A stretch of 64,000 nucleotides of DNA from MFD02979-c5 sp963705385 (GTDB taxonomy: Bacteria > Bacteroidota > Bacteroidia > Cytophagales > Amoebophilaceae), in assembly GCA_963705385.1 (NCBI GenBank), contig OY970075.1, positions 186,001-250,000 on the forward strand, in the 5' to 3' direction. Positions 35,731 to 45,224 of the stretch are shown here, one piece after another. The translations under genes were made by a program, and so were the position numbers. The first letter of the stretch is position 1; every line of letters starts with the position of its first letter. The notes below the pieces were generated by a model that did not search any database, was not told where the DNA came from, and saw nothing but the letters and a program-made list of their open reading frames with translations.

Positions 35731-36174
35731 TTAAGTTCGTAAGTGCTGGAAAAAACTAGTTAGCAGTTGTGCACTTTCTTCCTGGAGCACGTTCTTGTTG
35801 ACCTTGGTACGAGGATGCAAAATCTGTTTTCCCGCTGTAGTATAGCCCCGTTGTGGGTCGCATGCCCCAAAGACGAGCCGGCCTAGCTGTACCCAATAGG
35901 TAGCTCCACTACACATACAGCAAGGCTCCAGGGTGACGTACAGGGTACAAGCAGGTAGGTATTTTCCTCCTACATGGCTGCAGGCAGCGGTTAAGGCCAT
36001 AATCTCTGCATGCGCTGTAGCATCTTGGAGCCTTTCTACTTGGTTATGTGTTCTGGCAATAACGTGGTTATTGCTTACTACAATGGCTCCTATGGGCACT
36101 TCTCCTGCCTCATACGCCTTTTGGGCTTCTTTAAGTGCTTCTCGCATGAAATACTCGTCTGTAAATTGGATCAT
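35731..36174 (-). CDS. tadA: tRNA-specific adenosine deaminase (TadA)
   Basis: 147 residues from ATG 36174 (MIQFTDEYFMREALKEAQKA); the open frame continues upstream to 36252 but the family starts here. TadA makes inosine at the wobble position of tRNA-Arg(ACG), an essential modification. The zinc and catalytic motifs are HAE (55-57) and PCCMC (84-88), with the upstream PIGAIVVSNN. The A-to-I type is supported by the whole sequence (GACDPQRGYTTAGKQI) rather than by a cytosine-deaminase signature. Codirectional with sodA but 147 bp away, so probably separate. Confidence 0.92.
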   Translation of the reverse strand: MIQFTDEYFMREALKEAQKAYEAGEVPIGAIVVSNNHVIARTHNQVERLQDATAHAEIMALTAACSHVGGKYLPACTLYVTLEPCCMCSGATYWVQLGRLVFGACDPQRGYTTAGKQILHPRTKVNKNVLQEESAQLLTSFFQHLRT

Positions 36175-36649
36175 TGTTGTATTAACTGTGGAAGTGGGTC
36201 GACCTCTTGCGCTTCTAAATGTTGTGAGAAAGCCTTCCAAAGGCTCAACCACGCTAAGGTTGCATAGTGCTGACAGGGCTTAACATGGCAAAAATCTTTG
36301 AAAGGAACTTAAAAAGTAATTCCTAACCCAAGGAGTCGTGCAAGGGTAAAGTTCTTGGATCGACTTGGCTACTGTGAGGTTCCAACATATCCAAGGGTAA
36401 AAGCAATAAAAACGATATTTATCTATTGGGAAGATTGCTGGCTATAAAAAAATAAAAGGAGTGCAGTTATGGTCACTCTGTACAAAGATACTAGGTGTAT
36501 TTTAGGAGCAATAAATGGCTTTTTTAATTTGAAAAGTTGTGGAGGTGTAAGGCTTTTCTTTCTAAACACTCCATGAGGCCACTTAGGTGTAGATAATGTA
36601 ACTTGGATTCAATATAGGTCGCCTCCTTTTTAACCCTCAATTACTTGTT
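36175..36649. other. Intergenic region between tadA and the sigma-54 activator gene
   Basis: About 475 bp between divergent genes without a supported gene, RNA or clear terminator. AT-rich from about 36400 to 36560, so promoters for both genes probably lie here, but I see no sequence that I would call with confidence. Confidence 0.4.
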
Positions 36650-37894
36650 ATGCAAGACCAAGAAATGCAACATATCAAGCAGCAATTCGGCATTATTGGG
36701 AATGCTAAAGCACTGAATCATGCTATAAGGATTGCTGTGCAAGTGGCTCCCACAGAGCTGACCGTGCTGATCACCGGAGAAAGTGGTAGCGGCAAGGAAT
36801 CTTTTTCCAAAATCATCCATAATCTGAGCCCTTACAAGCATGGTAAGTTCATTGCTATCAACTGTGGGGCTATTCCCGAGGGAACCATTGATTCAGAGCT
36901 TTTTGGCCATAAAAGAGGAGCTTTTACAGGTGCTACTGAAGAACGCAAAGGTTATTTTGAGGAAGCTCATGGAGGGACTATTTTCTTAGATGAGATAGGA
37001 GAACTACCTTTGGGTACCCAAGCCCGACTTTTGCGGGTACTTGAGTACGGAGAGTTTATTAAAGTGGGGGCTTCTGCAATCCAGAAAGTAAAGCTCAGGA
37101 TTGTTGCCGCTACCAATATCGATTTATTAGAAGCGATCCAAAAAGGCAAGTTTCGCGAAGACCTTTACTACAGGCTCAACACCGTGCCGCTGCGTATTCC
37201 TCCACTCAGAGAAAGAGGTGAAGACATCATTTTTCTGTTCCGTAAGTTTGCTACAGCCTTTGCAGACAAATACCATGTAAAACCGCTACAGCTCACCGAA
37301 GATGCGCAGGAAACCCTGCTACAGTACTCTTTCCCGGGCAATATCCGGCAGCTCAAAAACATCATAGAGCAAATATCTGTTTTGGAGATAGATAGGAGCA
37401 TCTCAAAAGAAAAACTAATAGCTTATCTGCCTCCAGAGCGGCGTGCTTTGCCTGCATTATACCAAAGAGAGCACCTTCATGAAGACCTAAAGGAAAAAGA
37501 AATTTTGTACAAGGTGCTATTTGATATGAAAAAAGACATGAACGAATTGAAGAGCCTTGTTTTTCAACTCCTTAGTACTGACCTACAAGCTAACCAGATT
37601 ATCAAGGACCATGCTGTACTTTTCAAAAACTTGAACATATCTACCGATGCTCCTTCAAGCTCAGTACAGATCATAAGGCCTAGGTACGAGACCAATAAGG
37701 TGCATACCTATGAAAAAGTAGCACAACTCCCTAAAACGGCTGAAGAAGAAAGTCTATCCATAGAAAGAAAAGAAAAAGAATTGATTGTTAAAGCCTTAAA
37801 AAGGCACGAGAACAAACGCAGACTTGCTGCTGAAGCTCTGGGAATTTCAGAACGAACTTTGTACAGAAAAATCAAACAATATGATTTGGACTAG
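36650..37894 (+). CDS. Sigma-54-dependent transcriptional activator (no receiver domain)
   Basis: 414 residues. The AAA+ domain starts almost at once: Walker A GESGSGKES (about 44), ELFGHKRGAFTGATEERKG with the GAFTGA loop that contacts sigma-54, GGTIFLDEIGELPL (Walker B) and FREDLYYRLNTVPLRIPPLR. A linker of about 80 residues, helical and charged, precedes the Fis-type helix-turn-helix at the end (NKRRLAAEALGISERTLYRK). It opens promoters held by RNA polymerase-sigma-54. With no N-terminal receiver or sensor domain, control must come through expression, partner proteins or the linker. The lptE ATG (37881) overlaps its 3' end by 14 nt, so the genes downstream share its transcript. Confidence 0.93.
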   Translation: MQDQEMQHIKQQFGIIGNAKALNHAIRIAVQVAPTELTVLITGESGSGKESFSKIIHNLSPYKHGKFIAINCGAIPEGTIDSELFGHKRGAFTGATEERKGYFEEAHGGTIFLDEIGELPLGTQARLLRVLEYGEFIKVGASAIQKVKLRIVAATNIDLLEAIQKGKFREDLYYRLNTVPLRIPPLRERGEDIIFLFRKFATAFADKYHVKPLQLTEDAQETLLQYSFPGNIRQLKNIIEQISVLEIDRSISKEKLIAYLPPERRALPALYQREHLHEDLKEKEILYKVLFDMKKDMNELKSLVFQLLSTDLQANQIIKDHAVLFKNLNISTDAPSSSVQIIRPRYETNKVHTYEKVAQLPKTAEEESLSIERKEKELIVKALKRHENKRRLAAEALGISERTLYRKIKQYDLD

Positions 37895-38402
37895 ACATAG
37901 CTTCTTTGTCCACTTTTGGGTAGCCTTGATGCTGCAAGGATGCGGTATTTACTCTTTTTCAGGTTCCTCTCTATCGTCAGAAGTAAAAACCTTCTCTATA
38001 CAAAACTTCCAATCAGATGCGGCTCTAGGCCCCCCTGACCTAGCTGAAAAGTTTACTGAAACCTTAGCAAGGGAATTACTACAACGCACATCGCTAAGTC
38101 AGGTGACTACAAAGGGGGATATTCAATTTGAAGGCATCATCACACAATTTGATTACAAGCCAGTGGCACCTACTTCTGGTGGTGAAAATGATCACGCCAA
38201 TATCACCCAATTAACAATTACCATGCAGGTAAGTTATATTAATCTTAAAGAACAAGAATTTGTATTTAGCAAGAGAAAGTTTTCACAACATGCCGACATG
38301 CCCGCAAATGCTAGCACAGATACAGAAGAGTCTAGTCTTGTAGAAGAGATTTTTCTTAAACTTATCAAGGATATTTTTAATGCCTCAGTAGCTAGCTGGT
38401 AG
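37881..38402 (+). CDS. lptE: LPS assembly lipoprotein, LptE family (Bacteroidota type)
   Basis: 173 residues from ATG 37881 (MIWTRHSFFVHF), inside the last codons of the activator gene. The lipobox is ALMLQGC and the mature protein begins CGIYSFSGSS, as in Bacteroidota LptE proteins I recall. Then come VKTFSIQNFQSDAALGPPDL, LAEKFTETLARELLQRTSL and GDIQFEGIITQFDYKPVAP. LptE plugs LptD in the outer membrane to insert LPS. With lptB further along (39663) this indicates that the cell keeps an LPS export route. The order lptE, TPR protein, secG is as commonly seen in Cytophagales. Confidence 0.85.
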   Translation: MIWTRHSFFVHFWVALMLQGCGIYSFSGSSLSSEVKTFSIQNFQSDAALGPPDLAEKFTETLARELLQRTSLSQVTTKGDIQFEGIITQFDYKPVAPTSGGENDHANITQLTITMQVSYINLKEQEFVFSKRKFSQHADMPANASTDTEESSLVEEIFLKLIKDIFNASVASW

Positions 38403-38441
38403 TCCTTTTTCCATATAAAGACACGATGCCCATTTTGTATT

Positions 38442-39125
38442 ATGCAAGCCGCACAATTTTTAAAATACATTCAGAACCCTCACCAACTCACCTTAGGAGA
38501 TGTCACTGCCTTGCAAGGAGCACTGCACCAGTATCCTTATTTTCAGGCTGCCTATACCCTGATTGCCAAAGCTATCTACAATAAGGACCAAACTAGCCTA
38601 GGACACGAAGTGCAAACAGCAGCCATCTATGCTACTGACCGTGCCCATTTACAGGCTTTATTGGAAGGAGAGCCACCTTTTATAACACCAGCCCCAGAAA
38701 AAAAAGAAGCGCCTGAAGTAGCTGTAATACCTGTAGGGGAGCCTAAGGAAGCGCCTCCATCCTCTTCAGAAGCTTACCATTTCATTGATGGTTATATCAA
38801 CCACATCCGTAAAAAGGAAACCCGCGAAATCACTAAAAAGAAAAACCAAGAACAGCTCTATATTATAGAGGCGTTTATCCAAAAAGGTAAACAATTTAGG
38901 GCCAACTCATCAAAAGAAGTAATGCAGGAGCAGTTTCAGGTAGATCTTACCCAAGAGAGCACTACTTTTCATGACGACCTGATTACAGAAAGCCTTGCTC
39001 AGGTGCTGTTTCAGCAAGGTAAGGTGCAACGAGCGATCGAAGTTTACGAAAAGCTTGGCTTTAAATTCCCTGAAAAAAAGACTTACTTTGTGTCCCTTGC
39101 TGAAGAACTAAAAACCCAAACATAA
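38442..39125 (+). CDS. Conserved TPR-like protein of the lptE-secG cluster
   Basis: 227 residues, hydrophilic, no signal peptide. The N-terminal part (LGDVTALQGALHQYPYFQAA then YTLIAKAIYNKD) and the C-terminal part (ESLAQVLFQQGKVQRAIEVY then EKLGFKFPEKKTYF) are both TPR-like, with a Pro/Glu-rich linker between. Proteins of this kind sit between lptE and secG in many Bacteroidota but have no proven role. Its stop overlaps the secG ATG by 1 nt (TAATG), so translation is coupled. Confidence 0.7.
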   Translation: MQAAQFLKYIQNPHQLTLGDVTALQGALHQYPYFQAAYTLIAKAIYNKDQTSLGHEVQTAAIYATDRAHLQALLEGEPPFITPAPEKKEAPEVAVIPVGEPKEAPPSSSEAYHFIDGYINHIRKKETREITKKKNQEQLYIIEAFIQKGKQFRANSSKEVMQEQFQVDLTQESTTFHDDLITESLAQVLFQQGKVQRAIEVYEKLGFKFPEKKTYFVSLAEELKTQT

Positions 39126-39475
39126 TGTTTACCTTCCTTGTTGCACTAATCATCATTATCGCTGTAGTACTTATACTAGCCGTGTTAGTACAAAGTTCCA
39201 AGAAAGAAGGCTTGGGTAATCCATTGGGAGAGGTAGGAGCCAGCCAACTCATTGGTGTAAAAGAAACCAGTAGTTTGCTTGAACAGATCACCTGGGGATT
39301 AATTATTGCTTTGTTTATACTCACACTTGCTACCTCTCTGTTTCTTAGCAAGGCTGATGATCAACACATGCCTTATAGTCCTAATATCGACCGAGCACAA
39401 GAGCACGGTACATTGCCTCATGCAGCGCAGCAGGACGACGTAACACCCCAGGAAAATACAACTCCTCAGGAGTAA
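39125..39475 (+). CDS. secG: Preprotein translocase subunit SecG
   Basis: 116 residues. Two membrane helices (about 2-22 and 56-76) flank the conserved loop VLVQSSKKEGLGNPLGEVGA. SecG helps SecYEG-SecA export in the inner membrane. The polar tail of about 35 residues (rich in Gln, Thr, Pro) is longer than in E. coli SecG. It is coupled to the TPR gene before it. Confidence 0.92.
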   Translation: MFTFLVALIIIIAVVLILAVLVQSSKKEGLGNPLGEVGASQLIGVKETSSLLEQITWGLIIALFILTLATSLFLSKADDQHMPYSPNIDRAQEHGTLPHAAQQDDVTPQENTTPQE

Positions 39476-39571
39476 GGCCGGGTTTGGCTTGCATGACGGA
39501 ACACTCGAACAACTGTGCTTCCTCTACCATTACATATTGTAGACTTGTAACTAAGCTACTAGGGCGCACAA

Positions 39572-39596
39572 GGCACAAGTGTTTTACACTTGTGCC
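39572..39596. terminator. Hairpin between convergent secG and lptB
   Basis: GGCACAAGTG (39572-39581) pairs perfectly with CACTTGTGCC (39587-39596) over a 5-nt loop. There is no long T-tract on either side, but the position between two convergent stops suits a bidirectional terminator. Confidence 0.45.
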
Positions 39597-39662
39597 ATAG
39601 TAGGAGCATAATAAGTAAACACGAGTTCCGCAATTGATTAAAAAGTAGGTGATCAAGGGGGG

Positions 39663-40394
39663 TCAGACCTTCCGCCTTAGCTTAAAATGCCTGCCTAGGT
39701 AGACCTTACGTACTGTTTCATCTTCAGCTAGTTCCTCAGCAGTACCTGATTTGAGCAAAGTACCTTCAAACATGAGGTAGGCACGGTCTGTAATGGAAAG
39801 CGTTTCATTAACGTTGTGGTCAGTGATGAGGATGCCAATGTTTTTGTTCTTGAGCTTGGCTACTAAGGTCTGAATTTCTTCTACAGCAATAGGATCAACC
39901 CCGGCAAAGGGTTCATCTAGCAATACGAACTTAGGATCCATGGCCAGGGCTCTGGCTATTTCTGTTCTTCTGCGCTCTCCCCCAGATAAGACGGCTCCCT
40001 TATTTTTCCTAATGTGGGTAATGCTAAACTCCTCGAGCAATGCCTCCATCTTTTCTTTTTGTTCTTTTTGAGAAAGGTTACACATCTCTAGCACAGCCAT
40101 CAAATTTTCCTCAACGGTGAGATTGCGAAAAACAGACGCTTCCTGAGGTAGATAGCTGATGCCTTTGCGTGCTCTCTTGTACAATGGAAGGGTAGTGATG
40201 CATTCTTTATCCAGGTAAACCTCTCCTTCATTGGGCTTTACCAATCCTACCATCATGTAAAAGGTAGTAGTCTTGCCAGCGCCGTTAGGCCCTAATAAGC
40301 CTACTATCTCTCCCTGAGATACAGATGGAGAAACATCTCTGACCACTGCATGGCCTTTGTATCTTTTAGCTAAATTTTCAGCGCGAAGCTGCAT
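39663..40394 (-). CDS. lptB: LPS export ABC transporter ATP-binding protein
   Basis: 243 residues. ABC ATPase with Walker A LLGPNGAGKTT (about 33-43), signature VLSGGERRRTEIARALA, Walker B FVLLDEPFAGVDPIAVEEIQ and switch His in LITDHNVNETL. DEPFAGVDPIAV is characteristic of LptB, which powers LPS extraction from the inner membrane with LptF/G. It follows recJ on the same strand, 42 bp downstream. Confidence 0.93.
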   Translation of the reverse strand: MQLRAENLAKRYKGHAVVRDVSPSVSQGEIVGLLGPNGAGKTTTFYMMVGLVKPNEGEVYLDKECITTLPLYKRARKGISYLPQEASVFRNLTVEENLMAVLEMCNLSQKEQKEKMEALLEEFSITHIRKNKGAVLSGGERRRTEIARALAMDPKFVLLDEPFAGVDPIAVEEIQTLVAKLKNKNIGILITDHNVNETLSITDRAYLMFEGTLLKSGTAEELAEDETVRKVYLGRHFKLRRKV

Positions 40395-40436
40395 AGTAAT
40401 ATATTTTTTTGCTGAGCAAGGTTAAGGAAGTAGCCT

Positions 40437-42137
40437 TTACATTCCTTGTAGGTCTTTGATATTGAGTCGTAAACTCCGCTTCCCTAAGTGATTATTCTCT
40501 TCTATTGTATAGACCATCCTAAAGGGAATTTTCGTACGTATCAGGGGTTCGCAATGTGCTAAGCTAAAACCAATGGCTTCTACTACGTGGTTAGAAGCGT
40601 TTTGGTGAACATGTAGTTTGAGGTGTTTTTCTTTTAAGATGCTATAGCTTTTAGCCACCACATTGTCTGCTGCAAAAACTACTTTTGTGTTGCCATTGCC
40701 AAAAGGGGCCATCTGCTTGAGGACATTGTAGAATTTAAAGTTGATTTCTTCGAGAAAAATGGGCAAATCAACCTCCTGAAATGGAGTGAGCAACTCATCT
40801 GTAATGCTGCTGGCCACTACCTCCTCAAAGCGCTGCTGAAAAGCAGGTATGTTTTCAAAAGGCAGGGTAAGTCCTGCTGCAAAAGCATGCCCCCCATACT
40901 CGTCCAGTAAGTCGGCACAAGCTGCAATGGCTTCGTGCACATTGAAACCTGCTACAGAGCGGGCAGAACCTGTAGCCTTCCCTTGGGAAGCAGTTAGGAT
41001 GACTGTAGGGCGGTAGTATTGCTCAAGGCACCGCGAAGCCACAATGCCAATCACCCCTTTGTGCCAATGGTCTTTAAATAACACTGTAGTCTTGGCCTTG
41101 GCTAATTGAGGGCTAGCAGCAATCATATTGATTGCTTCCTCTGTAATGGTACTATCAAATTCTCTTCTCAGGCTATTTTTTTTGTTAATAGCATGGGCTA
41201 GCTGCTCAGCTTCTTGCTGGCTTGAGGCTAGGAGCAAGCGAACTGCCAAGTTCGCATGGTCGACTCTACCTGCTGCATTGATGCGAGGGCCTAGGCTAAA
41301 TACAAGGTTCGAAATGTTTAAAGGCGGGTTCAAGCTACCAATGTCCATCAGTGCTTGTAGGCCCGGGCGGGGTGCGGTGTTGAGCCTTTTGAGTCCGTGG
41401 TAAGTCAGAATTCTATTCTCTCCTACAATAGGTACTACGTCGCAAGCAATACTTACTGCCACCAGATCTAGGTAATCGTATAAATTTTCTTGGGGAAGCT
41501 GTTGTTGCAGCGTTAAAGCCTGTAATAGTTTGAATCCTACACCGCAGCCAGATAGCTCTTTAGCAGGATAAGTACAAGCTTGTTGTTTGGGGTCCAAAAT
41601 GGCATAAGCAGCTGGCAGTACATCACCTGGCTCGTGATGATCGCATATGATTACATCTATACCCAGTGCGTTGGCTCGTTGTACGCAAGTAATTGCTTTG
41701 ATACCGCAATCTAGGCTGACGATCAGCTTAAAGCCAGCCTTTGCAGCCCCTTCTACTGCTTGCATAGATATGCCATAGCCTTCGGCATACCGGTCTGGAA
41801 TATAAAAGTCAGTGTTTGCCTGCAGTTTTTTAAGGAACCCATAGAAGGTAGTTACAGCAGTTACCCCGTCTACGTCATAATCACCATAGACCAGAATAGG
41901 TTCCTTTTGTGTGATTGCCTGTGCCAGGCGTGCTACTGCTCTATCCATGCCGTGCATGGCAAAAGGGTCATGCAAAGCATCTAGCGAAGGCCTAAAATAC
42001 GCTTTAGCTTGTTCAAAGCTACTGATCCCCCTTTGCAGGAGTAGAGAGGTAATGGCAGGGTGTGTACCTAGGGCATTAGAGAGCGGCTTGACTTGATCAG
42101 CTTCAGGGAGTGAACGAAAAACCCACCTTTTATTCAT
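40437..42137 (-). CDS. recJ: Single-stranded-DNA-specific exonuclease RecJ
   Basis: 566 residues, normal length. DHH-family 5'-3' exonuclease used in RecF-pathway repair and mismatch repair. The catalytic motifs are VYGDYDVDGVTAV (about 82-94), VSLDCGIKA, ICDHHEPGD (DHH) and DLVAVSIACDVVP, with the DHHA1-type region LGPRINAAGRVDHANLAVRL and GGHAFAAGLTL, and an OB fold at the end. Together with recF (44112) the window carries two genes of the same repair pathway. Confidence 0.95.
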   Translation of the reverse strand: MNKRWVFRSLPEADQVKPLSNALGTHPAITSLLLQRGISSFEQAKAYFRPSLDALHDPFAMHGMDRAVARLAQAITQKEPILVYGDYDVDGVTAVTTFYGFLKKLQANTDFYIPDRYAEGYGISMQAVEGAAKAGFKLIVSLDCGIKAITCVQRANALGIDVIICDHHEPGDVLPAAYAILDPKQQACTYPAKELSGCGVGFKLLQALTLQQQLPQENLYDYLDLVAVSIACDVVPIVGENRILTYHGLKRLNTAPRPGLQALMDIGSLNPPLNISNLVFSLGPRINAAGRVDHANLAVRLLLASSQQEAEQLAHAINKKNSLRREFDSTITEEAINMIAASPQLAKAKTTVLFKDHWHKGVIGIVASRCLEQYYRPTVILTASQGKATGSARSVAGFNVHEAIAACADLLDEYGGHAFAAGLTLPFENIPAFQQRFEEVVASSITDELLTPFQEVDLPIFLEEINFKFYNVLKQMAPFGNGNTKVVFAADNVVAKSYSILKEKHLKLHVHQNASNHVVEAIGFSLAHCEPLIRTKIPFRMVYTIEENNHLGKRSLRLNIKDLQGM

Positions 42138-42291
42138 CTGATAATGTGGTTATTGAGCCATTTGATGATTGTATCATTTGTATTTTGTGTGCAGGAGCGA
42201 GCTAGGGCTTTTGCTAACCAAAGGTAAGGCAATACTTACTCTGCTGATGGAGTACTTCGGCTTATTGTAAACTTTTCAATTGCTTCGCGTT

Positions 42292-42981
42292 TTATGACTC
42301 ATTATGCATGTTGCTTAGCCTTGCTGCATGTTTACATGCCTCTGCATACTGCTCCGACTCTAGAAATTCCTCAATGATGCGTTGGTAGCATCCTAGTGCT
42401 GCTTGTAGCTCTCTGTTTGCTTCATAAGCCAAGGCAGCTTTGCTCAGGTAGATAGGCGTAAAGACTTTGTTAGGTTTATAATTGACAGCTTTCATGTAGT
42501 ACTGCGCTGCTTTCCCATATGCTTGCTGGGCTGTAAATGCGTCGCCTAGAAGTACCCATGCGCGTGCCTGTAGCAAAAAGTCAGCTGCCTGGAATTGTTG
42601 AAGGTGTTGGATGGCGGCTTCATAGGCCTTTTGGTACATATAACTTGTTCCAATGTAAAAGTGTGCAAGGTTAGCTGTCTTTGTAAAGCGATATTCTTTG
42701 GCAATGTCCAACAAGCCTGCATATACACCGTCTCCTTGCAATGCCTTTTCAAATTCTCCTTGCTCGAAGTAGTATACTGCCTGGAACATCTCGCTTTGTG
42801 CCTTCGTATCCTTTTGTTGCTGGTAGCGCTTAAAAAAGAAGACAGCTATGGTGATAGCAATAGCTAGTATGCCTACCCCATATAGCCGACCTTGGCGTTT
42901 CTTGGTGGAAGCTGCTATTTGCTGTAGGTTGTTGGCAGCCTGGTGCTGAACTTTTGCTAGAGTTGTTGGTTGTTTGGTCAT
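42292..42981 (-). CDS. TPR membrane-anchored protein (YfgM-like)
   Basis: 229 residues with one membrane helix at about 34-50 (LYGVGILAIAITIAVFFF) after a basic N-terminus, then TPR units outside the membrane (ANLAHFYIGTSYMYQKAYEA, AWVLLGDAFTAQQAYGKAAQ, YLSKAALAYEANRELQAALG). YfgM-type proteins in other bacteria assist the Sec machinery and periplasmic chaperones. Here the role is by analogy only. It is codirectional with pdhA, 26 bp downstream of it, so both may share a transcript. Confidence 0.75.
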   Translation of the reverse strand: MTKQPTTLAKVQHQAANNLQQIAASTKKRQGRLYGVGILAIAITIAVFFFKRYQQQKDTKAQSEMFQAVYYFEQGEFEKALQGDGVYAGLLDIAKEYRFTKTANLAHFYIGTSYMYQKAYEAAIQHLQQFQAADFLLQARAWVLLGDAFTAQQAYGKAAQYYMKAVNYKPNKVFTPIYLSKAALAYEANRELQAALGCYQRIIEEFLESEQYAEACKHAARLSNMHNES

Positions 42982-43007
42982 AGTAATTGCAATAAGGGAG
43001 CTGGTAA

Positions 43008-44054
43008 TTAACTCTTAAGGAATGGGTAGTCTTTTTGTGTATACACATCTTTGTAGGCTTCCTCTGGTTGAGGAAACTCAGCTGCTTCGGCAAAGGCTAC
43101 TGCTTCTCCAAGCTGCTGCTTGACGCGCTCATCAATGAGCGCTAGGACAGCTACATCTGCCAGCTGCTTTTCTAAGATCGTGGTTCGTACCCGTTCTATG
43201 GGGTCTTGCTGCTTGTAGGCTTCCAATTCCTCTTGGGAGCGGTACTTAGCTGGGTCAGAAATAGAGTGTCCTTTGTAACGATAGGTTTTGACCTCTAGCA
43301 AGCTGGGCATTCCTTGCCTGGCTTTTTCAGCTGCTTCAGCTACTGCATGGTAGACCTCCTCGACAGACATGCCATCTACGGGCTTAGAAGGCATATCGTA
43401 AGCAGTACCTAGTTTATAAAGTTCTGTTACATTGGAACTCCGCTCTACAGAAGTGCCCATGGCATAGCCGTTATTCTCAATAACAAATATGATTGGCAGT
43501 TGATATAGCATGGCCAGGTTAAGTGATTCGTGAAAAGCACCTTGCCTTACTGCGCCATCGCCCATAAAAGTAATACACAGATGAGCGGTCTTTTTATATT
43601 TCTCAGCAAAAGCAATGCCTACGCCCAGAGGGATCTGTCCACCTACGATGCCATGGCCTCCAAATAAATTTCGCTCCTTGTCAAACATGTGCATTGATCC
43701 TCCCTTGCCTTTAGATACGCCTGTGGATTTGGCAAAAAGCTCTGCCATGACGTATTTAGGGGCTGTACCTAGCGCAATGGGATGTGCATGATCACGATAG
43801 GCTGTAATGTATTTGTCTTCCTTTTTCAAGGCTGCTACTGCCCCTGTTATGCAAGCTTCTTGTCCATTATATAAATGGCAAAATCCCTTAATTTTTTGCT
43901 GGCTATAAAGTTGAGCAGCTTTTTCCTCAAATTTTCGCAGCAGCAGCATCTGTTCATACCAGGAAAGATACGTCTCTTTTGAAAATTCTGCTTGTGCTTC
44001 TAGTTCCAGCTTTGCTGTTCGCCTTGTATCAATCAGGTCTACTGCAGTTTTCAT
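43008..44054 (-). CDS. pdhA: Pyruvate dehydrogenase E1 component, alpha subunit
   Basis: 348 residues. Thiamine-diphosphate enzyme decarboxylating pyruvate for acetyl-CoA. The ThDP motif GDGAVRQGAFHESLN-(12)-ENN is complete, and the phospho-loop region TYRYKGHSISDPAKYRSQEE, GGSMHMFDKERNLFGGHGIV and GGQIPLGVGIAFAEKYKKTA are standard for PdhA. The beta subunit, E2 and E3 are not in the window. Retention of PDH means pyruvate is oxidised even if the TCA cycle may be lost. It lies divergently from recF, with about 57 bp between the starts. Confidence 0.94.
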   Translation of the reverse strand: MKTAVDLIDTRRTAKLELEAQAEFSKETYLSWYEQMLLLRKFEEKAAQLYSQQKIKGFCHLYNGQEACITGAVAALKKEDKYITAYRDHAHPIALGTAPKYVMAELFAKSTGVSKGKGGSMHMFDKERNLFGGHGIVGGQIPLGVGIAFAEKYKKTAHLCITFMGDGAVRQGAFHESLNLAMLYQLPIIFVIENNGYAMGTSVERSSNVTELYKLGTAYDMPSKPVDGMSVEEVYHAVAEAAEKARQGMPSLLEVKTYRYKGHSISDPAKYRSQEELEAYKQQDPIERVRTTILEKQLADVAVLALIDERVKQQLGEAVAFAEAAEFPQPEEAYKDVYTQKDYPFLKS

Positions 44055-44111
44055 AAAATCAAAGGTAATATGTGATTGCGAAGCTAACCAAAAACAGTGA
44101 AAAAGGAATTG

Positions 44112-45224
44112 ATGTTACTTAAAAAACTCCGGTGTGCGCACTTTAAAAACTACACTGCTGCTCAGTTGGAGTTTGCAGACCAACTGAATTTTATTGTAGG
44201 GCCCAACGGAGCAGGTAAAACTACCCTCCTAGATGCTATCCACTACCTTTCTCTGACTAAGAGCGCTTTTAACCCAATAGATAACCAAAATATCCAGCAT
44301 GCCAGCGAAGCTTTTGCTTTAGAAGGGCGCTTTATCAAGCAGGAAAAAATTTATGATGTGCACTGTATCTTTCAGAAGCATGGTGGTAAGACCTTTAAAA
44401 ATAATCACAAGCTTTATGAAAAGCTGCGGGATCACATAGGACTTTTTCCTGTTGTACTCACTACCCCTTATGACCTAGACCTGATTCGAGAAGGGAGCGA
44501 AGTAAGAAGAAAATTCTTTGACAGTATCATTTGTCAATTAGACAGGGTCTATTTAGAGACACTTATTAAGTATCACCACCTCTTAAAACAGCGGAACAGC
44601 CTCTTAAGGCTGTACAAAGAATATAGGAGCGTAGATCATAGCTTGCTGGCTTCCTATGACTATCAGCTGCTGTCCCTAGGACAACAACTGTTTGCTGCCC
44701 GAGAAGCTTTTATCCAGCTATTTTCTCCAACCTTTCAAAAATACTACCAATACTTTGTAGCAGCAGCTGAAGAGGTGCAGCTATCGTATGTTTCAGAAAT
44801 AGCTAGCCCTGATTTTGAGCAACAGTTTCGAGACAACCTCCGACAAGACTTTGCCTTGCAACGCACCACCATGGGCGCCCACCGGGATGATATTCACTTT
44901 ACCCTTAATGGCCATCCACTAAAAAAAGTAGGCTCCCAAGGGCAGCAAAAATCATTTGTTATTGCTCTTAGGCTAGCGCAGTTTGAGTGTATTGACAAAG
45001 CCATGCAGCTGAAACCTCTCCTCTTGTTGGATGATATCTTTGATAAGTTGGATGAGCAGCGCATTGATAGGCTGGTGCGGTTAATAGCCCAAAAGCATTT
45101 TGGACAAGTGTTTATTACAGACGCCAAAGGGCAAAGCAGTGCGGCTATCATGAAGCAAGTCCAGGTCGACCAAACACTTATCAAGCTTGACCAAGGAATG
45201 CTGGTAGAAGCTGTAAGGTGCTGA
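44112..45224 (+). CDS. recF: DNA replication and repair protein RecF
   Basis: About 370 residues. ATG 44112 (MLLKKLRCAHFKNYTAAQLE) matches the family start and has AAGGA just upstream; an in-frame GTG at 44097 would add five residues. SMC-like ATPase: Walker A VGPNGAGKTTLLDAIHYLSL, RRKFFDSIICQLD, signature region VGSQGQQKSFVIALRLAQ and Walker B LLLLDDIFDKLDE. RecF loads RecA at gaps with RecO and RecR. All motifs are present. Confidence 0.95.
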   Translation: MLLKKLRCAHFKNYTAAQLEFADQLNFIVGPNGAGKTTLLDAIHYLSLTKSAFNPIDNQNIQHASEAFALEGRFIKQEKIYDVHCIFQKHGGKTFKNNHKLYEKLRDHIGLFPVVLTTPYDLDLIREGSEVRRKFFDSIICQLDRVYLETLIKYHHLLKQRNSLLRLYKEYRSVDHSLLASYDYQLLSLGQQLFAAREAFIQLFSPTFQKYYQYFVAAAEEVQLSYVSEIASPDFEQQFRDNLRQDFALQRTTMGAHRDDIHFTLNGHPLKKVGSQGQQKSFVIALRLAQFECIDKAMQLKPLLLLDDIFDKLDEQRIDRLVRLIAQKHFGQVFITDAKGQSSAAIMKQVQVDQTLIKLDQGMLVEAVRC

